A DNA stretch of 64,000 nt, from assembly GCF_009749525.1 (NCBI RefSeq), contig NZ_WOAC01000002.1:1-64000 (forward strand), written 5' to 3'. The stretch is from Mesorhizobium xinjiangense. GTDB lineage: Bacteria; Pseudomonadota; Alphaproteobacteria; Rhizobiales; Rhizobiaceae. A model generated the notes under the pieces. The model worked only from the letters and a program-made list of their open reading frames with translations, did not search any database and had not been told where the DNA came from. Below, piece after piece: positions 55,071-64,000 of the stretch (the stretch's first letter is position 1; each line of letters begins with the position of its first letter). The position numbers and the translations under genes are program-made.

Positions 55071-56816
55071 TCAACCTATGGGAATGCCGGCATTCACCAG
55101 TGCCTCGCGCACGTGGTCCACGTCCTCTTCCTTGCCGTAATGCAGCGTGGCGTGCATCGTCTCGAAGGTGAACGCCGGATCGGCCTGTCTTGCCCGTGCC
55201 GCATGGGCTGCGGCCGCGGTCTCGTCACCGAGCCATGAATAGGCTGCGGCCGTAAAGGCGTGCTGGAAGGCGTCCATGGTCGAAAGATGCATGAACGCCT
55301 CGATGGCGTCTCCATATTGGCGGGCATTGAAATACGCCTTGCCGAGATGACTCCAGAACCGCTCCGGATGGTGCGGGTTGAGCCGCATCGCCTTCAAGAT
55401 CCACTCGATGCCTTCCTGCGGTCGGCCGAGCCAGGTGAGCAGTTCGCCCTGCTGGACGACGACGAGGTCGTAGTTCGGATTGAGCGCCAGTGCGCGTTCC
55501 TGGTGGTGGCGCGCCCGGGTCAGATCATTCTGGTTGACCGCGATGGCCGCCAGGATGCGGTGCACGTCGGCGTCATTATCGTCGAGCGACAGCGCCGTTT
55601 CCAGTTCCGAGACGACCTGCTCGAAGACGGCGTCCTTGTCGTCGCACCAGCCATGGACCCAAGCCTGGCCGAGTATGCAGCCGCGCCAGGCATGGGCGTG
55701 CGCATAATCGGGATCGAGTTCGACGGCCCGGCCGATCAGCTTCTGTGCTTCTTTGTTGTCGGTGTGGGTGGACCGGTGATGCAGCACCTTGGCCGCGAGC
55801 ACGCATTCATAGGCGGCGAGGTTGGCCGGGGTCTTGCGCGCGATCTGGTCGCGCTGCGCCGCCTCCACGCGGCCGGGCAAGGTGGCCACGATCGCCGCCG
55901 TCACCTCGTCCTGGATGGCGAAGACGTCGTCGAGCTTGCGGTCATAGCGTTCCGCCCAGATATGGGCATCGCTGGCGGTGTCGATGAGTTGGACGGTGAC
56001 ACGCAACCGCTCGCCCGACTTGCGCACGCTGCCTTCGACCAGATATTGCGCGCCGAGCTTTTGCGCCACCTCGCGTATGTTCACCGCCCGGCCCTTGTAG
56101 ACGAAGCTCGAGTTGCGCGAGATGACGAAGAGTTCGTGGCGGCGCGACAGTTCTGTGATGATGTCCTCGGTCAGGCCGTCGACGAAGAATTCCTGCTCCG
56201 GATCGCCGCTCATATTCGCGAAGGGCAGAACCGCGATCGAGGTGCGGGCGCTCGTCGTGCCCTTCATCCCGTCGGCCTTGGTCTTCGTGGTTCCCGCTTG
56301 CCCGTTGAGGACGGCGCGCCAGACTTTCACCGGGCGCGAGATGTTCTTCAGACTTTTCTCGCCCAGGTCTTCGAAAGACAGGCCGACCTTGTCCAGGACC
56401 TGGTCGTGGACGGCCTGCGTCACGCAGATGCCGCCGACATCGGCGAGCTGCTCGAGCCGTGCGGCGATGTTGACGCCGTCGCCGTAGATGTCTCCGTCAT
56501 CGAATATGATGTCGCCGATATTGATCCCGATGCGGAACTGAATGCGACCGTCTTCGGGAACGTCCGCATTGCGCCGGCGCATCCTGTCCTGGATTTCCGC
56601 TGCGCAGTGCACCGCGTCGCTGACGCTCTGGAATTCCACCAGCATGCCGTCGCCGGTGGTCTTGATGATGTGGCCGTGATTCTTGGCGATGGCCGGGTCG
56701 ATGAGTTCTATGCGATGGGTGCGCAGCCGCGCCAGCGTGCCCTTTTCGTCCGCTTCCATGAGGCGGGAATAACCCGCCATGTCGGCAGCCAGTACGGCGG
56801 CAAGCCTGTGTTCCAT
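55071..56816 (-). CDS. Class III adenylate/guanylate cyclase with TolB-like and TPR regions
   Basis: A 581-residue protein. The N-terminal class III cyclase domain spans about residues 1-170, with metal-binding Asp12 in LAADMAGYSRLM and the TTGDGMLVEF segment. It is followed by a TolB-N-like region (IAVLPFANMSGDPEQEFFVDGL, here split, to IAARLP-like end) and a C-terminal helical TPR region from about 350. It should make cAMP or cGMP in the cytoplasm, with the helical part for protein contact. No membrane segment is seen. Rhizobia encode many such cyclases. The start at 56816 follows GGTAGGGA. Confidence 0.88.
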   Translation of the reverse strand: MEHRLAAVLAADMAGYSRLMEADEKGTLARLRTHRIELIDPAIAKNHGHIIKTTGDGMLVEFQSVSDAVHCAAEIQDRMRRRNADVPEDGRIQFRIGINIGDIIFDDGDIYGDGVNIAARLEQLADVGGICVTQAVHDQVLDKVGLSFEDLGEKSLKNISRPVKVWRAVLNGQAGTTKTKADGMKGTTSARTSIAVLPFANMSGDPEQEFFVDGLTEDIITELSRRHELFVISRNSSFVYKGRAVNIREVAQKLGAQYLVEGSVRKSGERLRVTVQLIDTASDAHIWAERYDRKLDDVFAIQDEVTAAIVATLPGRVEAAQRDQIARKTPANLAAYECVLAAKVLHHRSTHTDNKEAQKLIGRAVELDPDYAHAHAWRGCILGQAWVHGWCDDKDAVFEQVVSELETALSLDDNDADVHRILAAIAVNQNDLTRARHHQERALALNPNYDLVVVQQGELLTWLGRPQEGIEWILKAMRLNPHHPERFWSHLGKAYFNARQYGDAIEAFMHLSTMDAFQHAFTAAAYSWLGDETAAAAHAARARQADPAFTFETMHATLHYGKEEDVDHVREALVNAGIPIG

Positions 56817-57155
56817 CGTGGTTCCCTACCGGGCGCGGATACTATCATGCAGACGTGCAAATAAGAACACGCCGGAAGCTGCGCGCTGCAAATTGTGACG
56901 ACGCCTGATCGATGTACTTGTCATCGACGTCACGTCCGCAATACGACCCGAGGACAACATGCCTGATCCATTTGCGGGCGAATGTGAAATATGTCCTTTC
57001 GGCGGGTCGCGGCGCGGACGCCGAGATGGCGCCGGCCACGGCATTTGGCGCAAGGCGGCCAGCAAATTTCGCCAGGCGACGTGGCAGTCGGAGACGAGTT
57101 GTGTTAATGCGCGCCCTGTCTGAATCCACCCCCAAACGCTGAGGATCAAGATATC
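56817..57155. other. Intergenic region before glyA
   Basis: This 339-base gap separates the divergent cyclase and glyA genes and must hold both promoters. It contains an AT-richer zone at about 56880-56990. No known riboswitch consensus, clear terminator or credible small gene was recognised. Confidence 0.4.
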
Positions 57156-58466
57156 ATGGCAACAGCCACCGCCGCTTCCGCGACCGCCAACCCGTTCGAT
57201 CTGCCGCTCGAAGAGCTGGATCCGGAAATCTTTGGCGCCGTGCGCAAGGAGCTCGGCCGCCAGCGTCACGAAATAGAGCTGATCGCGTCGGAAAACATCG
57301 TCAGCCGCGCCGTCATGGAGGCGCAGGGCACGGTGCTCACCAACAAATATGCCGAGGGCTATCCGGGCCGGCGCTATTATGGCGGCTGCCAGTATGTCGA
57401 CATCGTCGAGGACCTGGCGATCGAGCGCGCCAAGAAGCTCTTCGACTGCAAGTTCGCCAATGTTCAGCCCAATTCCGGCAGCCAGATGAACCAGGCCGTT
57501 TTCCTGGCGCTCTTGCAGCCCGGCGACAGCTTCATGGGTCTGGACCTGAATTCAGGCGGCCATCTCACCCATGGCTCGCCGGTCAACATGTCGGGCAAAT
57601 GGTTCCGGCCGATCTCCTACGGCGTGCGCCGCGACGACCATCTTCTCGACATGGACGAGGTGGAGCGGCTGGCGCATGAGCACAATCCCAAGCTCATCCT
57701 CGCCGGCGGCACGGCCTATTCGCGCATTTGGGACTGGCAGCGCTTCCGCGCCATTGCCGACGCGGTCGGCGCCTATCTGATGGTCGACATGGCGCATATC
57801 GCCGGCCTGGTCGCCGGCGGCGTGCATCCTTCGCCGTTGCCCCATGCCCACGTCGTCACCACGACGACGCACAAGTCGCTGCGCGGGCCGCGCGGCGGCA
57901 TGATCCTGACCAATGACGAGGATATCGCCAAGAAGATGAACTCGGCCGTCTTCCCCGGCCTTCAAGGCGGCCCGCTGATGCATGTCATCGCCGCCAAGGC
58001 GGTGGCGCTCGGCGAGGCGCTGCGTCCCGATTTCAAGACCTATGCCAAGAATGTCGTGGCCAATGCCAAGGCGCTGGCCGCAAGCCTCGATGAAAGCGGG
58101 CTCGACATCGTATCGGGCGGCACCGACAACCATCTCATGCTGGTCGATTTGCGGCCCAAGAACGCCACCGGCAAGCGCGCCGAGGCCGCGCTTGGGCGCG
58201 CCAACATCACCTGCAACAAGAACGGCATTCCCTTCGACCCCGAAAAGCCGTTCGTCACCTCTGGTGTGCGGCTCGGTACGCCGGCCGGCACCACGCGCGG
58301 CTTCGGCCAGGCCGAGTTCCGCGAGATCGGCAATCTCATCACCGAAGTGCTCGACGGGCTGAAGGCGGTGAATTCCGACGAGGGCAATGCCGCGGTCGAA
58401 GAATCGGTCAAGAAGAAGGTGATTGCACTCACCGACCGCTTCCCGCTCTACCCGCATCTGGGCTAA
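57156..58466 (+). CDS. glyA: Serine hydroxymethyltransferase
   Basis: A 436-residue PLP enzyme interconverting serine and glycine with tetrahydrofolate and supplying one-carbon units. Diagnostic features are [25 protein letters not shown], and the PLP lysine in [13 protein letters not shown] at about residue 240, as well as [17 protein letters not shown] near the C-terminus. The length is normal. It heads a conserved operon with nrdR, rib genes and nusB. Confidence 0.97.
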   Translation: MATATAASATANPFDLPLEELDPEIFGAVRKELGRQRHEIELIASENIVSRAVMEAQGTVLTNKYAEGYPGRRYYGGCQYVDIVEDLAIERAKKLFDCKFANVQPNSGSQMNQAVFLALLQPGDSFMGLDLNSGGHLTHGSPVNMSGKWFRPISYGVRRDDHLLDMDEVERLAHEHNPKLILAGGTAYSRIWDWQRFRAIADAVGAYLMVDMAHIAGLVAGGVHPSPLPHAHVVTTTTHKSLRGPRGGMILTNDEDIAKKMNSAVFPGLQGGPLMHVIAAKAVALGEALRPDFKTYAKNVVANAKALAASLDESGLDIVSGGTDNHLMLVDLRPKNATGKRAEAALGRANITCNKNGIPFDPEKPFVTSGVRLGTPAGTTRGFGQAEFREIGNLITEVLDGLKAVNSDEGNAAVEESVKKKVIALTDRFPLYPHLG

Positions 58467-58500
58467 ACAGAGACCTCGCAGTCGGAATCGAAGGGAACAC

Positions 58501-58968
58501 ATGCGCTGCCCTTACTGCCAGTCTGAAGACACGCAGGTGAAGGATTCCCGGCCGGCCGAGGACGGCGCCGTGATCCGCCGCCGCCGCGTCTGCCCCGATT
58601 GCGGCGGCCGCTTCACCACCTTCGAGCGCGTTCAACTGCGCGATCTCGTGGTGGTCAAGAAATCGGGCCGCAGGGTGCCGTTCGACCGCGACAAGCTGAT
58701 GCGGTCCTTCAACATTGCGCTCAGGAAGCGCAATGTGGAGCCCGAACGCGTCGAACGCGCAGTCTCCGGCATCGTGCGCCAGCTCGAAAGTTCCGGCGAG
58801 ACCGAGATCGCTTCCGACGAGGTGGGGCGGCTGGTCATGGAAGCGCTCAAGTCGCTCGACGACGTCGCCTATGTCCGCTTCGCCTCGGTCTATCGCAATT
58901 TCCGCGAGGCCAAGGATTTCAAGGAATTGCTCGGCGAGCTCGGCGACGGCGAGGAGGTCGAGCAGTGA
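58501..58968 (+). CDS. nrdR: NrdR transcriptional repressor of ribonucleotide reductase
   Basis: A 155-residue repressor. The zinc ribbon has Cys3/Cys6 (CPYC) and Cys31/Cys34 (CPDC). The ATP-cone domain follows from about residue 49 ([20 protein letters not shown], then [13 protein letters not shown]). It senses nucleotide state and represses nrd genes through NrdR boxes. The ATG at 58501 lies 34 bases after glyA, and the stop overlaps ribD by four bases. Confidence 0.95.
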   Translation: MRCPYCQSEDTQVKDSRPAEDGAVIRRRRVCPDCGGRFTTFERVQLRDLVVVKKSGRRVPFDRDKLMRSFNIALRKRNVEPERVERAVSGIVRQLESSGETEIASDEVGRLVMEALKSLDDVAYVRFASVYRNFREAKDFKELLGELGDGEEVEQ

Positions 58969-60101
58969 CAGCCACGCCGGCGGGGCGCGATATCGAGCTG
59001 CAAGCCGCAGCCGATCGCCGCTACATGGCCGCCGCCATCCGCCTGTCGCGTCGTCATCTCGGCCGTACGGCGTCCAATCCGTCCGTGGGAACGCTGATCG
59101 TCGCCGATGACGGCTCGGGCCCGGTGATCGTCGGCCGCGGCGTGACCGCCATCGGCGGGCGCCCGCATGCGGAACCGCAGGCCCTGGCCGAGGCCGGCGA
59201 GAGGGCGCGCGGCGCCACGGCCTATGTGACCCTCGAGCCTTGCGCGCATCACGGCCGCACGCCGCCTTGCGCGGAGGCGCTGGTGAGTGCCGGCATTGCC
59301 CGCGTGGTCGGTGCGGCGAGCGACCCCGACGACCGGGTGAGCGGGCGCGGCTACACGATCCTGCGCGATGCCGGCATCGAGGTCGTCGAAGGCGTGCTGG
59401 CCGGGGAAGCGGCGGATCTGATGGCGGGCTACCTCGCGCGCCATGTGAAAAAACGGCCGGAAGTGATTCTGAAACTTGCGGTATCGAGCGATGGCATGAT
59501 CGGCCGCCGGGGCGAGGGGCAACTCGCCATCACCGGCTCCGTCTCCAGGGCGCAGGTGCATGTCATGCGCGCCGAGGCCGATGCCATTCTCGTCGGCATC
59601 GGCACGGTTTTGGCCGACGATCCCGAACTCACCTGTCGGCTGCCGGGGCTCGAAAGCCGGTCGCCGGCGCGTATCGTGCTCGATTCCAGGGCCAGGCTGC
59701 CGCTCGGCTCCAGGCTGGTGCGCTCGGCCGGCGCTGTGCCGTTGATGCTCGCGGTGGGTGAGGACGCGGACCCCGCGGCAAGAGCCGCACTGGAGGCGGC
59801 GGGGGTCGATGTGCTGGCCACGGAGCGTTATGACGGAAGGATCGCGTTGCCGGAGCTGCTGGAGGATCTGGCGGCCAAAGGCTTTGCGAGCCTGATCGTC
59901 GAAGGCGGCGCGGAGGCGGCCCGCGCCTTCCTGGACGAGGGGCTGGTCGACCGCATCGCGCTTTTCACCGGGCCGAACGAGATCGGAGAGGGAGGCGTGC
60001 CTGCGCCGTTCACCGGCGATCCGGTGCCGGCCGGTTTCCGGCTGTTGCGCCAAGCGCGCTTCGGCGACGATCACTATCGCGAATATGTGAGGCAGGACTG
60101 A
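58965..60101 (+). CDS. ribD: Bifunctional riboflavin deaminase/reductase
   Basis: A 378-residue enzyme catalysing the deaminase and reductase steps that follow GTP cyclohydrolase II. The N-terminal zinc deaminase shows [12 protein letters not shown] (His68, Glu70) and [13 protein letters not shown] (Cys93, Cys102). The usual HAEVNAL is HAEPQAL here. The C-terminal reductase begins near [17 protein letters not shown]. It starts with a GTG overlapping nrdR by four bases. Confidence 0.94.
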   Translation: MTATPAGRDIELQAAADRRYMAAAIRLSRRHLGRTASNPSVGTLIVADDGSGPVIVGRGVTAIGGRPHAEPQALAEAGERARGATAYVTLEPCAHHGRTPPCAEALVSAGIARVVGAASDPDDRVSGRGYTILRDAGIEVVEGVLAGEAADLMAGYLARHVKKRPEVILKLAVSSDGMIGRRGEGQLAITGSVSRAQVHVMRAEADAILVGIGTVLADDPELTCRLPGLESRSPARIVLDSRARLPLGSRLVRSAGAVPLMLAVGEDADPAARAALEAAGVDVLATERYDGRIALPELLEDLAAKGFASLIVEGGAEAARAFLDEGLVDRIALFTGPNEIGEGGVPAPFTGDPVPAGFRLLRQARFGDDHYREYVRQD

Positions 60102-60718
60102 TGTTCACCGGTATCGTCACCGATATTGGAACGGTCAATACGCTCATCCCGCTCGACGAAGGCATGCGGCTGCGCGTCGAGACAAACTACGACCCGGCAA
60201 CCATCGACATCGGCGCCTCGATCGCCTGTTCCGGCGTCTGCCTGACGGTGGTCGGCCTGCCCGAGGCGGGTTCCAACCAGCGCTGGTTCGAGGTCGAGGC
60301 GTGGGAGGAGGCGCTGAGGCTGACGACGGCCGGGCAGTGGGGCGAGGGAACGCGCATCAACCTGGAGCGGGCGTTGAAGATCGGTGACGAACTGGGCGGC
60401 CACATCGTCTCCGGCCATGTCGACGGCACGGCGGAAATCGTTGCGCGCGAGGCAGAAGGCGACGCCGTCCGCTTCACGCTGGAAGTGCCGCGCCATCTGG
60501 CGAAATTCATCGCGCCCAAGGGCTCTGTCGCCCTCGACGGCGCGTCGCTCACCGTCAATTCGGTCGAGGGAACGCGCTTCGACGTGCTGTTGATCCAGCA
60601 TTCGCTGTCAGTGACGACCTGGGGCGAGCGCCAAGTCGGCGATCTGGTGAATATGGAGATCGACACCATGGCGCGCTATGCGGCCAGGCTGAAGGAGGCT
60701 TCGGAGCAGGGACTTTAG
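60101..60718 (+). CDS. ribE: Riboflavin synthase alpha subunit
   Basis: A 205-residue enzyme dismutating two 6,7-dimethyl-8-ribityllumazine molecules to riboflavin. Two lumazine-binding repeats are visible: [12 protein letters not shown] with ACSGVCLTV in the first, and GGHIVSGHVDGTAEI with SLTVNSVEG in the second. The length is normal. Its ATG shares one base with the ribD stop. Confidence 0.95.
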   Translation: MFTGIVTDIGTVNTLIPLDEGMRLRVETNYDPATIDIGASIACSGVCLTVVGLPEAGSNQRWFEVEAWEEALRLTTAGQWGEGTRINLERALKIGDELGGHIVSGHVDGTAEIVAREAEGDAVRFTLEVPRHLAKFIAPKGSVALDGASLTVNSVEGTRFDVLLIQHSLSVTTWGERQVGDLVNMEIDTMARYAARLKEASEQGL

Positions 60719-60847
60719 TGTCGGTCAATCTTCAGCTCACCCCCGTTGCGCCATCGGGCCATCGAGTCGAAAAAGATCGGCCATGCCATTCTGCGCCTTG
60801 CGGAGTGCGCCGGATCGGCCTAATGGACCGGTTCGCCGGAGACTGAC

Positions 60848-61297
60848 ATGACCAAGCCCCTTCGCCTGCTGATCATCGAGGCGCGTTTCTACGACGACCT
60901 TGCCGACGCGCTGCTCGATGGCGCCAAGGCGGCGCTCGAGGAAGTGGGTGCGGGCTATGATGTCGTCACCGTGCCGGGCGCACTGGAGATACCCGCCACC
61001 ATCTCCTTCGCGCTCGACGGGGCCGAAGGTGACGGCCCGGATTATGACGGTTTTGTCGCGCTCGGCTGCGTGATCCGTGGTGAGACCTATCATTTCGAGA
61101 TCGTGGCCAATGAATCGGCGCGCGCGTTGATGGAGCTGTCGGTGGAGGAATCGGCGGCCATCGGCAACGGCATCCTGACCGTCGACAATGAGGCGCAGGC
61201 CTGGGCACGCGCCAGGCGCGAAGAGGGGGACAAGGGAGGGTTTGCAGCACGTGCGGCGCTGACCATGATCGCGCTGCGAAGAAAACTTGGAGCCTGA
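60848..61297 (+). CDS. ribH: 6,7-dimethyl-8-ribityllumazine synthase
   Basis: A 149-residue lumazine synthase, probably forming the icosahedral or pentameric shell around riboflavin synthase. The N-terminal [18 protein letters not shown], the substrate loop [11 protein letters not shown] and the catalytic-His region [17 protein letters not shown] are clear. It follows ribE after a 129-base gap in which no FMN riboswitch is recognised. The stop is four bases before nusB. Confidence 0.93.
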   Translation: MTKPLRLLIIEARFYDDLADALLDGAKAALEEVGAGYDVVTVPGALEIPATISFALDGAEGDGPDYDGFVALGCVIRGETYHFEIVANESARALMELSVEESAAIGNGILTVDNEAQAWARARREEGDKGGFAARAALTMIALRRKLGA

Positions 61298-61301
61298 TAC
61301 C

Positions 61302-61802
61302 TTGACGCCCGCCCCCGACAGCACCGACAAACCGCTGCGCCCTGCCAACAAGCGCGGAACGGCGCGCCTTGCCGCCGTGCAGGCGCTCTATCAGATGGAT
61401 GTCGCCGGAACCGGGCTCTTGGAGACGACGGCCGAGTATGAGGCGTTCCGTCTCGGCAAGGAGGTCGACGGGGCGCTCTATCGCGAGGCCGATCCGCAAT
61501 GGTTCCGCGCCATTTTGGCCGGTGTGGTGGAAAACCAGAAGAAGGTCGATCCGGTAATCCGCCAGGCGCTTCTGGACGACTGGCCGCTGTCGCGCATCGA
61601 TTCCACGCTGCGCGCCATTCTGCGCGCCGGCGTCTACGAGCTGATGCTGCGCTTCGACGTGCCGATCGCCGTTATCGTGTCGGAATATGTCGACATCGCC
61701 AAGGCGTTCTATGACGGCGAGGAGTCGAAACTGGTCAATGCCGTGCTCGACCGCGTCGCCCGCAGCGTGCGCAAGGAAGAAGGCGGCAAGGGCGCGCGAT
61801 GA
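61302..61802 (+). CDS. nusB: Transcription antitermination factor NusB
   Basis: A 166-residue all-helical RNA-binding protein acting with NusE in rRNA antitermination. Typical features are [19 protein letters not shown] at the N-terminus and [12 protein letters not shown] at the end, with [23 protein letters not shown], split here. The start is a TTG at 61302 with GGAG nine bases upstream; a TTG at 61287, inside ribH, is the alternative. It overlaps the MFS gene by four bases. Confidence 0.93.
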   Translation: MTPAPDSTDKPLRPANKRGTARLAAVQALYQMDVAGTGLLETTAEYEAFRLGKEVDGALYREADPQWFRAILAGVVENQKKVDPVIRQALLDDWPLSRIDSTLRAILRAGVYELMLRFDVPIAVIVSEYVDIAKAFYDGEESKLVNAVLDRVARSVRKEEGGKGAR

Positions 61803-63022
61803 GTTCGGTTGAGAGGGAGGCGCGCCGCGCCGCGCTGATCCTGGCCGCGTCGAACGCCGTGGTCGGTTCCGCCGCTCCGATCTCGATCTCCATGGGCGCG
61901 CTGGCCGGCGACTACCTGCTCGGTGCGGACAAGTCGCTCGCGACGCTGCCTGTCACGGCCTACAATGTCGGTGTCGCGCTCGGCGCGATCCCGCTTGCCT
62001 TCCTGGTGCGCCGGCTCGGCCAGCGCAACGGATTTCTTTCGGGCACTGTGGCGACCGCCGCCGGCGGCTTCGTGGCCGCGCTTGGCTTGTTCAACGGCGC
62101 ATTCTGGCTTTTCGCCCTGGGATTGCTGGTGGTCGGCGTCGGCGGCGCTTCGGTTCAGCAATATCGCTTCGCTGCCGCCGATCGTGCTCCGGCGGCCTTC
62201 AAGGCCAAGGCCATTTCGACCGTTCTTGCCGGTGGCGTCGCCATGGCCATCATCGGTCCGCAGGTCGCCATCTTCACGCGCGAGCTTTTCGCGCCCGTCA
62301 TGTTTGCAGGCTCCTTCGCGGCCATCATCGTGCTGGCGATGCTCGGGGCGGTCATCCTGTCCTTCCTGCGTCTGCCGGCCAGGCAGGTCAGGCACACGGA
62401 GGCGGATGCGGATCGGGTCCAGCCCCAGGCCCGGCCGCTCGGGAGTATCTTGCGCCAGCCGCGCTTCATCGTGTCGCTTTTGTGCGCCGTCGGGTCCTAT
62501 GCGCTGATGAGTTTCGTCATGACCGGTGCGCCGCTCGCCATGGTGGGCTGCGGGTTCACGCCCGACGAAGCCGCGCTCGGCATTTCCTGGCACGTCATGG
62601 CCATGTTCGCGCCGAGCTTTGTCACCGGGCGCCTGATCGCCCGCTTCGGCAAGGAGACCATCGTCGCGGTCGGTCTGATGCTGCTTGTCGGCTGCGCGGT
62701 CGTGGCGCTTTCCGGCATCGCCCTCTGGCAGTTCTGGACGGCGCTCATTCTGCTCGGCATCGGCTGGAACTTCGGTTTCATCGGTGCCACCGCCATGGTG
62801 TCGGAGACCTACAATGAGGCGGAGAAGGGCAAGGTGCAGGGCGTGCACGACTTCATGCTGTTCGGCTCGGTCGCCCTGGGCTCGCTCCTGTCGGGCCAGG
62901 TCTACAACGCCTGGGGCTGGGACATGCTGAACTGGATCGTGCTGCCGGTGTGCGTGCTCTGCCTGGCCGCCCTTGGCGGGCTCGCGACCGTCCGCAGGCG
63001 CCGCCGTATCCCGGCCGAATGA
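61799..63022 (+). CDS. MFS transporter
   Basis: A 407-residue membrane protein with twelve hydrophobic segments and a central hydrophilic loop at about residues 195-225. [20 protein letters not shown]-like start and [15 protein letters not shown] between the second and third segments fit the major facilitator fold; the substrate is unknown. It starts at the nusB stop with a four-base overlap, so it is the last gene of the glyA-rib operon. Confidence 0.88.
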   Translation: MSSVEREARRAALILAASNAVVGSAAPISISMGALAGDYLLGADKSLATLPVTAYNVGVALGAIPLAFLVRRLGQRNGFLSGTVATAAGGFVAALGLFNGAFWLFALGLLVVGVGGASVQQYRFAAADRAPAAFKAKAISTVLAGGVAMAIIGPQVAIFTRELFAPVMFAGSFAAIIVLAMLGAVILSFLRLPARQVRHTEADADRVQPQARPLGSILRQPRFIVSLLCAVGSYALMSFVMTGAPLAMVGCGFTPDEAALGISWHVMAMFAPSFVTGRLIARFGKETIVAVGLMLLVGCAVVALSGIALWQFWTALILLGIGWNFGFIGATAMVSETYNEAEKGKVQGVHDFMLFGSVALGSLLSGQVYNAWGWDMLNWIVLPVCVLCLAALGGLATVRRRRRIPAE

Positions 63023-63119
63023 GCCTTGCCGCCCCGTGGCGGTGCAGGATCCGTTGGTACGGGTTGGCCCGAGCGGCGCGAACGTGGTTTACTCCCGCAC
63101 GTGCAAACAGAGAGGCGCC

Positions 63120-63839
63120 ATGTCCACCGACCTTCAGCCGCGGCGCGCGCGACTCGCGCTGCTGATCGACGCCGACAACATCCGGGCCGATTTCCTGCCG
63201 ATCATCGTGCGCGAGGCCTCGGCGCTGGGAACGGTCACGGTCAAACGGGTCTACGGCCATTTCGGCAGCTCATCGATGAACGCCTGGCAGCCGCTGGTTC
63301 ATGACTACGCGTTGACGCCGGTGCACATCCCGCCGGCAGCGGTCGGCAAGAACGCCACCGACATGAAGCTGGCGATCGAGGCGATGGACCTGTTGCATCG
63401 CGGCCAGATCGAGGGATTCTGCATCGCCTCGAGCGACAGCGACTTCACCACCCTGGCGAGCCGCATCCGCGAAGACGGCGTCTCCGTCTACGGTTTCGGC
63501 GAGCAGAAGGCATCGCAACCCTATGTGCGCTCCTGCGACCGGTTCTTCTATTGCGACCGCCTGCTGAAGGAGGAGCGCCGCGAGGAGGCGGCGGCAGAGG
63601 TGGAGGACGCCGACCTGCCGTCGGACGAGATCCTGACCGCGGTCGAGGACACCTCCGGCGAGGACGGCTGGGCCAATCTGGGCGAAGTCGGCCAGATCCT
63701 GACCAAGCGCATGCCCGAATTCGACCCGCGCAACTACGGCTTCAGGAAACTGAGCAATCTCATGGAAGCGATGAAAAAGGTCGAGCTGCGCCGATCGAGC
63801 GCCAATGGCGGCGGCGTCGTCCAGGTCAAGCGCAAGTAA
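63120..63839 (+). CDS. NYN-domain protein with C-terminal OST-HTH/LOTUS domain
   Basis: A 239-residue protein. The N-terminal PIN-like NYN nuclease domain shows LALLIDADNI with acidic residues and IASSDSDFTTLASRIREDG, plus GKNATDMKLAIEAMDLL between them. The C-terminal OST-HTH/LOTUS-type domain (WANLGEVGQILTKRMPEFD, then YGFRKLSNLMEAM) binds RNA. It is likely an RNA-processing nuclease. The ATG at 63120 follows AGAGAGGCGCC. The acidic linker at 155-175 has many Glu. Confidence 0.88.
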   Translation: MSTDLQPRRARLALLIDADNIRADFLPIIVREASALGTVTVKRVYGHFGSSSMNAWQPLVHDYALTPVHIPPAAVGKNATDMKLAIEAMDLLHRGQIEGFCIASSDSDFTTLASRIREDGVSVYGFGEQKASQPYVRSCDRFFYCDRLLKEERREEAAAEVEDADLPSDEILTAVEDTSGEDGWANLGEVGQILTKRMPEFDPRNYGFRKLSNLMEAMKKVELRRSSANGGGVVQVKRK

Positions 63840-63914
63840 CCCGGTGCGGGTCGGCGAGAAGCTTGTGCCGGCTTGCCGCTGCAGGCGAAAACAGGGCAAA
63901 AGCGCTGTCCTATC

Positions 63915-63943
63915 TTGACGCTGCGGCATGGTGTCGCCTTAAT
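63915..63943 (+). promoter_or_regulatory. Candidate sigma-70 promoter near the right edge
   Basis: TTGACG at 63915-63920 and CTTAAT at 63938-63943 are separated by 17 bases, close to the alphaproteobacterial housekeeping pattern (CTTGAC at 63914). Its gene lies beyond the window. Confidence 0.45.
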
Positions 63944-63952
63944 CCCCGGTGA

Positions 63953-63992
63953 CGGGCCGGTCTCGCAGTGCGTTCCAGCACTATCCGGCCCG
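63953..63992 (+). ncRNA. Candidate structured leader RNA (nested hairpin)
   Basis: Eight-base arms CGGGCCGG (63953-63960) and CCGGCCCG (63985-63992) enclose an inner hairpin AGTGC/GCACT with a six-base loop (63967-63982). The structure starts just downstream of the promoter candidate at 63915, so it would be near the 5' end of a transcript, either a leader of the next gene or a small RNA. No T-run is seen before the window ends. Confidence 0.4.
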
Positions 63993-64000
63993 CATATAAA

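Noticed and set aside
60719-60847. Possible FMN riboswitch in the gap before ribH
   Set aside because: None of the conserved FMN aptamer blocks is present, and the gap is too short for a full aptamer plus expression platform.

Overview
The window looks like part of the main chromosome of a GC-rich alphaproteobacterium of the order Hyphomicrobiales (Rhizobiales), most like the Phyllobacteriaceae or Mesorhizobium group. The reasons are a DUF982 protein, an AapJQMP amino-acid transporter, the LdtR/L,D-transpeptidase pair, a magnesium-type HemB, the glyA-nrdR-ribD-ribE-ribH-nusB operon, and short palindromic repeats of rhizobial type (tandem GCAATTCC/GGAATTGC hairpins at 54831-54990). Genus is not resolved. 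No rRNA, tRNA, CRISPR array, prophage or intact insertion sequence was found. About 60 protein genes fill the window densely.

Layout. 1-5152 is an accessory edge: a possible insertion-sequence end remnant, small membrane proteins, a DUF982 protein, an animal-type haem peroxidase, an AT-rich gap and a lone chain-length/tyrosine-kinase-like protein. 5175-10976 is a divergent catabolic locus: a shikimate-dehydrogenase-like enzyme faces a GntR regulator, followed by an ABC importer of the SsuABC/NMT1 type and an FAD oxidoreductase. 11028-19566 holds two tiny membrane proteins, a cystathionine beta-lyase, a PAP2 phosphatase, the general amino-acid importer aapJQMP, an FAD monooxygenase and a CHCC zinc-finger protein. 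19727-33971 carries a core set (ppk-ppx, rnd, aspS, pcp). It is split by two accessory insertions: a secreted sulfatase plus secreted HAD phosphatase, and a TetR-controlled ABC efflux system.

34045-48274 contains a secreted protein of unknown function, parC, an RND efflux pair, a membrane-anchored hydrolase with a polytopic partner, an EamA transporter, the leucyl/arginyl-transferase bpt, an RDD protein, and two toxin-antitoxin modules (ParE/CopG type and VapBC) lying on either side of the RDD gene. 48300-54832 has hemB, a 3-hydroxyisobutyryl-CoA hydrolase-like gene, a DUF6163-type membrane protein, the ldtR regulator with its L,D-transpeptidase, and a FadL-like porin followed by three tandem palindromes. 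55071-63839 has a class III cyclase with TolB-like and TPR regions, then glyA-nrdR-ribD-ribE-ribH-nusB, an MFS transporter and a NYN-domain protein. The last 90 bases hold a promoter-like sequence and a nested hairpin that probably lead into the next gene.

How the genes relate. The core backbone covers polyphosphate turnover, RNA maturation, translation, topoisomerase IV, haem, one-carbon and riboflavin metabolism and transcription antitermination. The accessory cargo is mainly uptake, efflux, envelope and toxin-antitoxin genes placed at the seams between core genes. The least explained units are the hydrolase/membrane pair at 42618-44287, the importer/oxidoreductase locus at 5175-10976 and the sulfatase/HAD pair at 23598-26316.
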